21,205 nt of DNA from AC-69 sp036519575 (GTDB taxonomy: Bacteria > Actinomycetota > UBA4738 > HRBIN12), in the NCBI GenBank assembly GCA_036519575.1, contig DATDKZ010000051.1, positions 1-21,205 of the forward strand, written 5' to 3'. The number at the start of each line of letters is the position of its first letter. Within the stretch, counting starts at the first letter, position 1. A program made the position numbers and the translations under genes. The notes under the pieces were generated by a model, which was not told the origin of the DNA, ran no database searches, and saw nothing but the letters and a program-made list of their open reading frames with translations. Shown piece by piece: positions 1 to 6,272 of the stretch.

Positions 1-1251
1 GTCCAAGAACTTGGGTCGCAGACCCGTGGACTTCAGGCGCCCCTTGAACCGACCTTCCTCGTCGATCCCGGCGGAGAAGTCGAACAGGAAGATGTCCTGC
101 AGCGTGATGACCTCTCCCTCCATGCCGGCGACCTCGGTCACGTGCGTGAAGCGACGTGTCCCGTCCTTCAGACGCTGCTGATACACGATCAGCTGGATCG
201 CCGAGGCGATCTGCTCACGGATCGCCCGGTTGGACAGCTCCATCCCGGCCATCATCGTGATGGTCTCCAGGCGGCTCAGCGCGTCGCGCGGGCTATTGCA
301 GTGGATCGTGCTGACCGACCCGTCGTGACCGGTGTTCATGGCCTGGAGCATGTCCAGAGCCTCGGCGCCACGAACCTCCCCGACCACGATGCGGTCGGGG
401 CGCATGCGGAGGGAGTTGCGGACCAGATCGCGGATCGTGATCTGGCCTTTCCCCTCGATGTTCGGCGGGCGCGACTCCAGTCGGATCACGTGCGGCTGTT
501 GCAGCTTGAGCTCCGCGGCGTCCTCGATCGTCAGGATGCGCTCGTCGTCCGGGATGAACGACGAGATGACGTTGAGCGTCGTGGTCTTCCCGGCGCCCGT
601 TCCTCCCGCGACCAGGACGTTGATCCGGCCACGGACGCATGCCTCGAGGAACTGCGCGACCGGGGAGGTCATGGTCCCGAACTCGATCAGGTCGTCCGCC
701 TGGTAGGGATCGGCGGCGAACTTCCGAATCGTGAGCGCCGGCCCGTCGATCGAGAGCGGCGGGATCACGGCGTTCACACGGGAGCCATCGGGCAGACGCG
801 CGTCGACGTAGGGCGACGCCTCGTCCACTCGGCGCCCGACCTTCCCGACGATCTTGTCGATCGTCCGCCGGAGCTGCTGGTCGTCGTGGAACTTCGTTCC
901 CGTCCAGTAGAGCTTGCCGGCGCGCTCGACGTAGATCGTGTCCCAGTTGTTGACCATGATCTCCGTGACTTCCGGGTCACGGACGAACGGCTCCAACGGG
1001 CCGAGACCAAGGACGCTGTCACCGATCTGGCGGACGATGAGCAGCTTCTCTTGGGCAGAGAGCGGGCCTTCCTCGTCGTCCAGGAGCTCGCGGAGCCGCT
1101 GGTGGACCAGACCCTCGAGCTCGGTGTCCGACAAGGTTGCGTCGTACAGGCGCGGACCCAGCGACTCGACCAGGCGCTCCTGCACCCGCGCCCGAACCTC
1201 CGAGATCCGGTCTCGCTGTTGTGCCTTCGCGAGGCGATCTGCAAGCGACAT
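1..1251 (-). CDS. cpaF: Tad pilus assembly ATPase CpaF (3' end off the window)
   Basis: Secretion ATPase of the VirB11/GspE family that powers assembly of Flp pili at the cytoplasmic face of the membrane. 417 residues are visible with no stop before the left edge; since the family is usually about 430-470 residues, only the C-terminal tail should be missing. Seen in the translation: a helical N-terminal domain (1-100), Walker A GGTGAGKT at 216-223, an acidic box with TIEDAAEL near 241-248, Walker B region RPDRIVVGEVRG at 284-295, and the His box GHDGSVSTIHCNS at 308-320. The ATG at 1251 is preceded by GGAGGG about nine bases upstream, overlapping the stop codon of cpaE, which lies 15 bases away. 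It is the seventh gene of the pilus operon; tadB and tadC-type membrane genes would be expected just past the edge. The long open frame on the opposite strand here is a shadow. Confidence 0.96.
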   Translation of the reverse strand, partial: MSLADRLAKAQQRDRISEVRARVQERLVESLGPRLYDATLSDTELEGLVHQRLRELLDDEEGPLSAQEKLLIVRQIGDSVLGLGPLEPFVRDPEVTEIMVNNWDTIYVERAGKLYWTGTKFHDDQQLRRTIDKIVGKVGRRVDEASPYVDARLPDGSRVNAVIPPLSIDGPALTIRKFAADPYQADDLIEFGTMTSPVAQFLEACVRGRINVLVAGGTGAGKTTTLNVISSFIPDDERILTIEDAAELKLQQPHVIRLESRPPNIEGKGQITIRDLVRNSLRMRPDRIVVGEVRGAEALDMLQAMNTGHDGSVSTIHCNSPRDALSRLETITMMAGMELSNRAIREQIASAIQLIVYQQRLKDGTRRFTHVTEVAGMEGEVITLQDIFLFDFSAGIDEEGRFKGRLKSTGLRPKFLD

Positions 1252-1266
1252 GGGGGGATGCCCTCC

Positions 1267-2511
1267 TTAGCTCTTCCCGGAACGGGCGAACAGGCCCTTC
1301 TTCTTCTGCAGTCTCTTGTCGTCGGCGATCTCGGTGCCTCCGAGCTCACCGACCTGCGTCGCGCTCCCGGCGAACCGCGAGGCCAGGCTGTTGATCGCCT
1401 GCGCGACCTCGGAGCCGGGCTCCTCGAGCACGACCGGACGGCCCTTGTTGAGGGACGTCGGAACCAGCCGGCTCGACGGGATCATCGCGTCGACGCGGAT
1501 CTTCATGACGCGCTCCACATCCGATGCGTCCAGCCCGACCTTCGAGTCCGCGCGGTTGAGTACCACCCGGAACCGTTCGCGCGGGAGCCCGATCGTCAAC
1601 AGCGTGTCCAGCGCCTTCGACAGGTGCTTCACGCCGACGACGTCCAAGCTGGTGACCAGGCAGATCATGTCCGAGAGGTCGAAGCACACGAGCGCCGAAT
1701 CCGAGTAGTCGACCGACGCGTCGACGATCACGAACGCGAACTCGTTGCGGATCGTGCGGAGGAACTTACCGATCGCCTCGCCCGCGGGCGCCTCGGCCGC
1801 GGGGTCCGGCGGTGCGCCGAAGGCCCACGTGTGCGGCGCGACCTCGACCCCGACCTCGCGTACGCGAGCGCGCTCGGCGCCCTCGCCGAGCTCCATCAGA
1901 TCGGTGACGCTTGCGGTGGGCTCCCGTCCGAAGTACGTGAAGACGTCGCCCATGTCGACGTCCAGGTCCACGAGCGCCGTGTCCTCCCCCGTCACCTGCG
2001 CGATCGCCGTGGCGAGGTTGGTCGTGAGGAACGTCTTCCCCGATCCACCCTTGGACGAGAAGATCGAGATGATGTGCCCGCGCTGCGTGCGAACACCCTC
2101 GCTCTTGGCGCCACTTGCGTTGGCGGACCGCAGGTTCGACGCCCACGAGATGGCCCGCTCCACGGCCTCACGCAGCTCGTCGGTCCCCTGGGTCATATCG
2201 ACGACGTCGCGGATACCCGCCCGCATCGCAGCGGGCAGGAGTCCGTTCCACGTGTGATCGCGGACCAGCACGATCGCCGTCCCCGGCGAGGTGCGACCCA
2301 CGAACTCGGCCAGGCCGAGCGCGTCGGCCTCTTTGACCTCAGGTGACAGCACGAGCACGTCCACCGTGTGGTACGGGCCGATCAGGAGCTCTTCGGCCGC
2401 GGTGGCGGACTGAACCCAGCCCACCTCCTCAGCCTCGAGCTCCAGGGATCGAGCCAGCTGTTGACGGAACGATTGCGGCGTCCCGACGGCGACGACGCTC
2501 GCGTCTGTCAA
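1267..2511 (-). CDS. cpaE: CpaE/TadZ-like pilus assembly ATPase (MinD/ParA type)
   Basis: 414-residue protein with an N-terminal receiver-like domain (about 1-125) lacking an obvious phospho-acceptor pattern, followed by a MinD/ParA-type P-loop domain. The deviant Walker A SSKGGSGKT is at 152-160 and the second conserved stretch, VDLDVDMGD, is at 181-189. In the known family, TadZ/CpaE localises the Tad machinery to a site on the inner membrane and acts with CpaF. The start is TTG, overlapping the TGA of cpaB as TTGA, so translation is probably coupled to the upstream gene. The C-terminus is rich in Lys (KKK near 403-405). Gene order and domain content both support the call; the symbol follows the Caulobacter name. 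Confidence 0.93.
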   Translation of the reverse strand: MTDASVVAVGTPQSFRQQLARSLELEAEEVGWVQSATAAEELLIGPYHTVDVLVLSPEVKEADALGLAEFVGRTSPGTAIVLVRDHTWNGLLPAAMRAGIRDVVDMTQGTDELREAVERAISWASNLRSANASGAKSEGVRTQRGHIISIFSSKGGSGKTFLTTNLATAIAQVTGEDTALVDLDVDMGDVFTYFGREPTASVTDLMELGEGAERARVREVGVEVAPHTWAFGAPPDPAAEAPAGEAIGKFLRTIRNEFAFVIVDASVDYSDSALVCFDLSDMICLVTSLDVVGVKHLSKALDTLLTIGLPRERFRVVLNRADSKVGLDASDVERVMKIRVDAMIPSSRLVPTSLNKGRPVVLEEPGSEVAQAINSLASRFAGSATQVGELGGTEIADDKRLQKKKGLFARSGKS

Positions 2512-3359
2512 GGGGTGCCCACCCCGGTGACCTTGGCGAACGGCACTCCGAAGACCGCCGGGCTGTTGTAACCCAGGGAGGGTGAGGCATCGTTGTTCGG
2601 AGGCAGCAGACCCAGCCAGATCTGCGTCCCGTCCGTACTTGCGAACACCAGACTCTGCGCGTCGTCGGGGAGCAGGTCGAGGACGAGGGAGGAAGTGCCG
2701 CTGACGGACTTGCCGGTCGAAGTGTCGACCGCTGGATTCTGGATGGACAACACTTTGACGGACTTGACGAGGCTCATCGTGAAGTCGAACGGCATCGTGA
2801 TCACCGGCGTGTGCGAGAGCGTGGCGGTGTTACCGGACTGCACCGCGGTGAGGAACCTTTGCAGCTGGGCGGGAGCGAGCAGTTGCCTCAATCCTAGTTT
2901 CGTGATCGTGGTGCCTTTCGGGAACGTCACGTAGATCACCACATGATCGTTGTTCTGGATGTTGCCGTTCACGGCTTGCGGACCCTGGATCTGGATGCCC
3001 AGCCCGACATGGCCGTCGGAGATGCCCAAAGCGTTGCCCGTTCCTGTCGCAAGACGTGACGTCGGGATCTGCTCGTTCGCGAAGATCTGTGAGGCCGTGG
3101 TCTGGTCGCGAAGCTCGCTTTCGTCGACGACCGCGCCCTCCACGAGGGTGTCGTTCGGAACGTTCAGTGTCTCGAACACACCTTGATCGATCAACGGGTT
3201 CAGGGACGTATTCGGGGCGATGTCTTGGCTCGCCACGATGACCGCCGTGGTGCCCCCCGTCGTGTTGTTCTTCACGCTGTTCGTGTAGACGATCACGCCC
3301 ACGGCTGCCAGAACTGCGAGCACGACGGCGATCGCCACCACCAGACCTCGAGACCTCAT
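2508..3359 (-). CDS. cpaB: Flp pilus assembly protein CpaB/RcpC with SAF domain
   Basis: 283-residue protein with one N-terminal membrane segment (about 5-26) and an extracytoplasmic part. Residues about 39-106 fit a SAF domain: AVIVASQDIAPNTSL resembles the family pattern of a short strand followed by D-I-P-x-G-T. The remainder fits the RcpC/CpaB C-terminal region, including a hydrophobic stretch before the C-terminus and the conserved SLVLDLLPDDAQSLVFA segment. In diderms CpaB partners the secretin; in monoderms it is kept without one, and its role is less clear. ATG is preceded by GGAAGGAG seven bases upstream, so the start is well supported. The end overlaps the cpaE start by four bases. 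Confidence 0.92.
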   Translation of the reverse strand: MRSRGLVVAIAVVLAVLAAVGVIVYTNSVKNNTTGGTTAVIVASQDIAPNTSLNPLIDQGVFETLNVPNDTLVEGAVVDESELRDQTTASQIFANEQIPTSRLATGTGNALGISDGHVGLGIQIQGPQAVNGNIQNNDHVVIYVTFPKGTTITKLGLRQLLAPAQLQRFLTAVQSGNTATLSHTPVITMPFDFTMSLVKSVKVLSIQNPAVDTSTGKSVSGTSSLVLDLLPDDAQSLVFASTDGTQIWLGLLPPNNDASPSLGYNSPAVFGVPFAKVTGVGTP

Positions 3360-3413
3360 CCCACTACTCCTTCCAGAGCTTGTCTGAGTCTTCGTCTCTC
3401 TTGCAAGATTCCT

Positions 3414-4913
3414 TTACGGCTTCTGGTCCGGACATGTAGCCAGGGTGCGATCGCAGAGGAGATAACCGAGCGTCCCGAAGTTCGGACCGACCCCAACGGT
3501 ACCCCCGACCGTCGTGAAGCCTTGGTACTCCGTCTGAAGGCACAGAGCGTTCGGATCGGACGTATGGGGGTGACAGACCCCGGGGGTAGGCGCGATCCCG
3601 TTGACCGTCCAGGTGAAATGAACGTCGTAGGTCTTCGCCGTTGATCCGCCGAGACCGCCAGTCCCCAGCTTGTACCAATCGATCCGGTATGGAGACGCGG
3701 GGTTGAAGAGGTAATCGCAGTTCGCCGGGACGCCTGCCGACGTGCACGGCACATAGGTGACCTTGTTAGAGCCGTTCCCGCTCGTCACGGAAACCGCTGT
3801 GATCGAATCCGGGGGCTTCGATGCGCCACAGGTTCCGGTGGCGAGCGTGCCGAGAGACCATCCGCCGGACCCGAATGCGCCCGTATCCGCAGGACTACCG
3901 AGAGTCGTGTTGCACGGTTGCGTCGTGGGATTGGTTCCCCCGCAGTCGACAGCGCAAGGGGTGCCGTCCGTCGTCGAGTTGTCATTCCCCTTGAGAACGT
4001 TGATCAACTTCAGCCGAACGAATCCGATGATGTCGTATTTGTCAGGAGTCGCCGGGCAAGGAGAGACATTGCCTGATTTGTCGAGTTGTCCGCTGCAATC
4101 GTTCACCGGGAAGAGCAGGATCGGGTTCGCGTTCATGCGGTCAACGAGGTCACTCCAGTCTCTTGCCGAATGGCCGGTGTCGACGCACACGTACGTCGGC
4201 GCGCTTCCGGCCGGGTCACCATTCAGGGTGAGGGGGTTCGGGTAGTCGTTGTTGATCCAGTCCGCGCGATCGCTCGATCCGGCGTTGGAGCAATTCGTGT
4301 TCCCAGAAACGTTCCACTGATCCAGGTTCATGAATCCCCAGTCGGCGTTGCCGAGGTCGTTGTTGTTGTACCAAAGCGGGCACGTGCGAGGAGGATCTAC
4401 GTTCGGGTCATACGTGGGATCGGGGATCTGGCACGGCCCCTGCAAGGTCCCTTCCTCGATGACGATCGGCACTGCCTGGCCGCCAGCGAGAGGGCCCCAC
4501 GCCGCCGTCGCAGCGTTCGTGACGTTCCCGTTGCTGCCGAACCCGAGCACGGGTGCGAAGAAGAGCTTCTGGCCCGATGTGTACTGAACGGTGACGTACC
4601 CACTACTTCCAGAGTCACAGCCGGGGTCGGTCTGGATGCCCCCACTACCCGCATTGAGGCTCCCCACGTTGGACATCGCGAATGCATCCGCCTGTGTCTC
4701 GGGATCGGAGGTATCCGCCTGACTCGCACACGTCTTGGCCGCAGCTAGCGCAGCGGCATCGGCCCCATTGACCATCTCGCGACGCTTGAGGAGCAGTCCA
4801 CCGACATCTACGACCAACACGAGCATCCCGAAGAGCGCGACGAGACACAACACGACGATGACGAGGGTTACGCCCTTCTCATCGCGGTGGAGGCGGCAGG
4901 TCAAGAACCGCAC
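3414..4913 (-). CDS. TadG-like pilus-associated protein (Tad domain), cysteine-rich
   Basis: 499 residues if translation begins at the GTG at 4913, one base after the tadE stop and about eight bases after GAGGGG. The frame stays open upstream into tadE, but that extension is Arg/Cys/Ser-rich and looks like shadow sequence. A single membrane segment lies at about 15-37 after RDEKG, followed by the typical Tad-domain stretch RREMVNGADAAALAAA; this is the signature of the TadG/Flp-assembly Tad family. The rest is a large extracytoplasmic region rich in Gly, Ser, Thr, Asn and Pro, with about 18 cysteines, far more than its neighbours. No von Willebrand A domain was recognised, unlike proteobacterial TadG. 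It probably acts as a minor pilin-like or anchoring component. Function beyond the N-terminus is not assigned. Confidence 0.8.
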   Translation of the reverse strand: MRFLTCRLHRDEKGVTLVIVVLCLVALFGMLVLVVDVGGLLLKRREMVNGADAAALAAAKTCASQADTSDPETQADAFAMSNVGSLNAGSGGIQTDPGCDSGSSGYVTVQYTSGQKLFFAPVLGFGSNGNVTNAATAAWGPLAGGQAVPIVIEEGTLQGPCQIPDPTYDPNVDPPRTCPLWYNNNDLGNADWGFMNLDQWNVSGNTNCSNAGSSDRADWINNDYPNPLTLNGDPAGSAPTYVCVDTGHSARDWSDLVDRMNANPILLFPVNDCSGQLDKSGNVSPCPATPDKYDIIGFVRLKLINVLKGNDNSTTDGTPCAVDCGGTNPTTQPCNTTLGSPADTGAFGSGGWSLGTLATGTCGASKPPDSITAVSVTSGNGSNKVTYVPCTSAGVPANCDYLFNPASPYRIDWYKLGTGGLGGSTAKTYDVHFTWTVNGIAPTPGVCHPHTSDPNALCLQTEYQGFTTVGGTVGVGPNFGTLGYLLCDRTLATCPDQKP

Positions 4914-4914
4914 C

Positions 4915-5397
4915 TCAGATCCCCTCGCAACGGAACTCGCCAGACACCGTGGTCGAACGCAGCGATATCGGCGGCAACAATGGGATGTTGACGGTGAAGA
5001 TGTTCTGCAGCCCGCTCGGCAAGCTGGGGGAGCTAAGGTCGATCCGGACACGCGTCGCCGACTGGATCGTCTGGGCCTGCGGCGTTGGACAAGCAGCGGT
5101 TGTGGCTGTGACCCACGTGGAACCGTTCGTCGTGCTTTCGACGATCACGGCTGCCGAGTTCGCCGGCAGAGTTCCACCCGAGTCGTCGGCGACCCGCTGT
5201 TTCACTTGTGTCACTGTTCCGCCGACCGCCCCAACGCGAGCCCCTTCCCGAGCAGCCGCTCGGAGGTTCTGGAGCTGGAAGAACGCCAGACCGAATTGAA
5301 GCATGCCAAAGAGCAACATCGCGAGCACGCCCACGATAAGGGCGAACTCGACGGCTGCTGCCCCATCTTCTCGACGAAGCTTGTCGCGGATCCGCAT
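4915..5397 (-). CDS. tadE: TadE-family pseudopilin
   Basis: 160 residues. The N-terminus RREDGAAAVEFALIVGVLAM is the TadE signature: a Gly followed by a short stretch with Glu at position +5, then one hydrophobic helix (about 13-40) containing FGMLQFGLAFFQ. After cleavage by a prepilin peptidase at the Gly, TadE-like pseudopilins take part in Flp pilus assembly. The remainder is an extracytoplasmic domain with two cysteines (near 102 and 157). The ATG is preceded by AAGAAGG seven bases upstream. The stop is one base before the GTG of the TadG-like gene, indicating a tightly linked pair. No prepilin peptidase gene is present in the window. Confidence 0.92.
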   Translation of the reverse strand: MRIRDKLRREDGAAAVEFALIVGVLAMLLFGMLQFGLAFFQLQNLRAAAREGARVGAVGGTVTQVKQRVADDSGGTLPANSAAVIVESTTNGSTWVTATTAACPTPQAQTIQSATRVRIDLSSPSLPSGLQNIFTVNIPLLPPISLRSTTVSGEFRCEGI

Positions 5398-5423
5398 CCC
5401 TTCACCTTCTTCGTCGCCGGTCC

Positions 5424-5458
5424 CTCAGTGTCTCGGCAATCCGACCCGAGATACTGAG
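5424..5458 (-). promoter_or_regulatory. Hairpin between the downstream flp gene and tadE
   Basis: Two 13-base arms (5424-5436 and 5446-5458) are complementary at 12 of 13 positions around a 9-base loop. It lies 34 bases after the pilin stop and ends 26 bases before the tadE ATG. There is no T-run after it, so it is not a classical intrinsic terminator. It may act as an attenuator or protect the 3' end of an abundant pilin mRNA; both roles are inference. Confidence 0.5.
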
Positions 5459-5492
5459 CGGCCGGCGGGCCGACCACTCCACGCAACCTTTC

Positions 5493-5705
5493 TCAGCAGG
5501 CCGTGGTGGCGTTCAGACACGTACCAACGCTGTGGAATTGGTTACTCGCCCCTCTGCCGACGAACGCCACCGCAGCGATGATCACGACGGCGATCAGCGC
5601 GACCATCAGAGCGTACTCAACGGCGGTCGCACCACCCTCCTCAACGGCGCGTCTCTTGAACTCCGCTGACCATGCGCTTACGGCCGTGTAGGCGCGCATG
5701 AACAT
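5493..5705 (-). CDS. flp: Flp-type pilin (second of a tandem pair)
   Basis: 70-residue Flp/TadA-type major pilin. A short charged leader ends at Gly 25, followed by ATAVEYALMV and a hydrophobic helix to about residue 50. The Glu-Tyr pair after the Gly is the Flp hallmark; prepilin peptidase is expected to cut just after the Gly. The C-terminal tail QFHSVGTCLNATTAC carries two cysteines six residues apart, one at the very end, which could form a disulfide. The ATG is preceded by GGGGAG five bases upstream. It is closely similar to the pilin at 5852-6064: the 20-plus-residue hydrophobic core is identical, and the DNA there differs at only a few positions. Confidence 0.95.
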   Translation of the reverse strand: MFMRAYTAVSAWSAEFKRRAVEEGGATAVEYALMVALIAVVIIAAVAFVGRGASNQFHSVGTCLNATTAC

Positions 5706-5815
5706 ATTTTCTCCCCTTTCATTCCGAGCCCCGAGATACTTCTCTCCTGCGAATCGTCACCCGCTCGCCGGGTTCGCCGGCCCCTCGACCCTCCGGCGCC
5801 TCCCGCCGATGGATC

Positions 5816-5839
5816 GAGCGGCCGGCGTACCGGTCGCTC
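5816..5839 (-). promoter_or_regulatory. Hairpin between the two flp genes
   Basis: Ten-base arms (5816-5825 and 5830-5839) pair at nine of ten positions around a four-base loop, 12 bases after the stop of the first pilin. No T-run follows. The position matches the sequence after the other pilin, where the same 12-mer (GAGCGGCCGGCG on the + strand) recurs. Role as mRNA stabiliser or partial terminator is inferred. Confidence 0.45.
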
Positions 5840-5851
5840 TTGCATCTTTGA

Positions 5852-6064
5852 TCAACAGCCAGCCGGTGTGTTCACACACGTACCGACGCTGTGGAACTGC
5901 GTGCTCGCCGACTTGCCGACGAACGCCACCGCGGCGATGATCACGACCGCGATCAGCGCCACCATCAGAGCGTACTCAACTGCCGTCGCGCCCTTCTCCT
6001 CCTCGGCGCGGATCTTGAGGTCGCTCCACCAGGTTGTCACACCCGTGTAGACACGAAGGAACAT
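5852..6064 (-). CDS. flp: Flp-type pilin (first of a tandem pair)
   Basis: 70-residue Flp pilin and first gene of the pilus operon. The leader ends at Gly 25 within EEEKGATAVEYALMV, with the Glu-Tyr pair expected after the prepilin peptidase site, then a hydrophobic helix to about residue 50. The tail QFHSVGTCVNTPAGC again has two cysteines six residues apart, including the last residue. The ATG has a very strong Shine-Dalgarno region (GGAGGAAGGGGGTG). It differs from its neighbour mainly in the leader (more Trp) and in the tail. As the promoter-proximal copy it may be the major subunit, but the sequence does not settle this. Confidence 0.95.
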   Translation of the reverse strand: MFLRVYTGVTTWWSDLKIRAEEEKGATAVEYALMVALIAVVIIAAVAFVGKSASTQFHSVGTCVNTPAGC

Positions 6065-6125
6065 CTGTCACCCCCTTCCTCCAAGCCCGTAACGACCGGA
6101 TCCTTCGACCCGAACCCGGCGGCGG

Positions 6126-6131
6126 ATGCTA
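6126..6131 (-). promoter_or_regulatory. Possible -10 box for the pilus operon
   Basis: On the minus strand this reads TAGCAT, fitting the TANNNT pattern, about 60 bases before the first flp ATG. A second match, TACTCT, is at 6146-6151. No convincing -35 box was found for either, so this is a weak prediction. Confidence 0.25.
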
Positions 6132-6197
6132 CCCCGCCAGGAGGAAGAGTAGAAGGCCGAACGAGTGTCGGGAATTCCAACTTTCCCTTACATCACC

Positions 6198-6214
6198 TAC
6201 GTATTTGTACGTAT
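6198..6214. promoter_or_regulatory. TACGTAT repeat pair, candidate operator
   Basis: TACGTAT occurs at 6198-6204 and 6208-6214, so the repeats start ten bases (one helical turn) apart, and each contains the palindrome TACGTA. A looser copy, TACATCA, starts at 6189. They lie in the 208-base region between the divergent flp and 6273 genes, about 60-75 bases upstream of the latter and about 135 upstream of flp. The heptamer resembles the TACYYMT half-site known for NarL; that match is suggestive only. Confidence 0.4.
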
Positions 6215-6259
6215 CTCAAGGGCGCAACCGCACTAGCGAGCGCACACCACGAAGTGCCC

Positions 6260-6265
6260 TAACAT
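6260..6265 (+). promoter_or_regulatory. Possible -10 box of a leaderless promoter
   Basis: TAACAT lies seven bases before the GTG at 6273. This spacing would place the transcription start at or next to the start codon, as in leaderless actinobacterial mRNAs. No clear -35 box is seen. The rest of 6065-6272 holds no gene. Confidence 0.4.
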
Positions 6266-6272
6266 CCGCGGA

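Larger units (their letters stand above)
5456..6064 (-). repeat. Tandem duplication of the flp unit, about 359 bp period
   Basis: The two pilin genes have identical length and their starts (5705 and 6064) and stops (5493 and 5852) are each 359 bases apart. The 12-mer GAGCGGCCGGCG follows both genes, at 5456-5467 and 5816-5827, 360 bases apart. Similarity is strong in the hydrophobic-core coding part and weak in the spacers and tails, so the duplication is not recent or has been partly rewritten. Confidence 0.75.

Noticed and set aside
142..2346. 734-codon open frame on the + strand
   Set aside because: Lies antisense to cpaF and cpaE, which have clear motifs; Arg/Asp/Leu-rich composition is typical of high-GC shadow frames.
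4914..5051. N-terminal extension of the TadG-like gene into tadE
   Set aside because: Reads as Arg/Cys/Ser-rich shadow; the GTG at 4913 has a good Shine-Dalgarno site and precedes the typical N-terminus.
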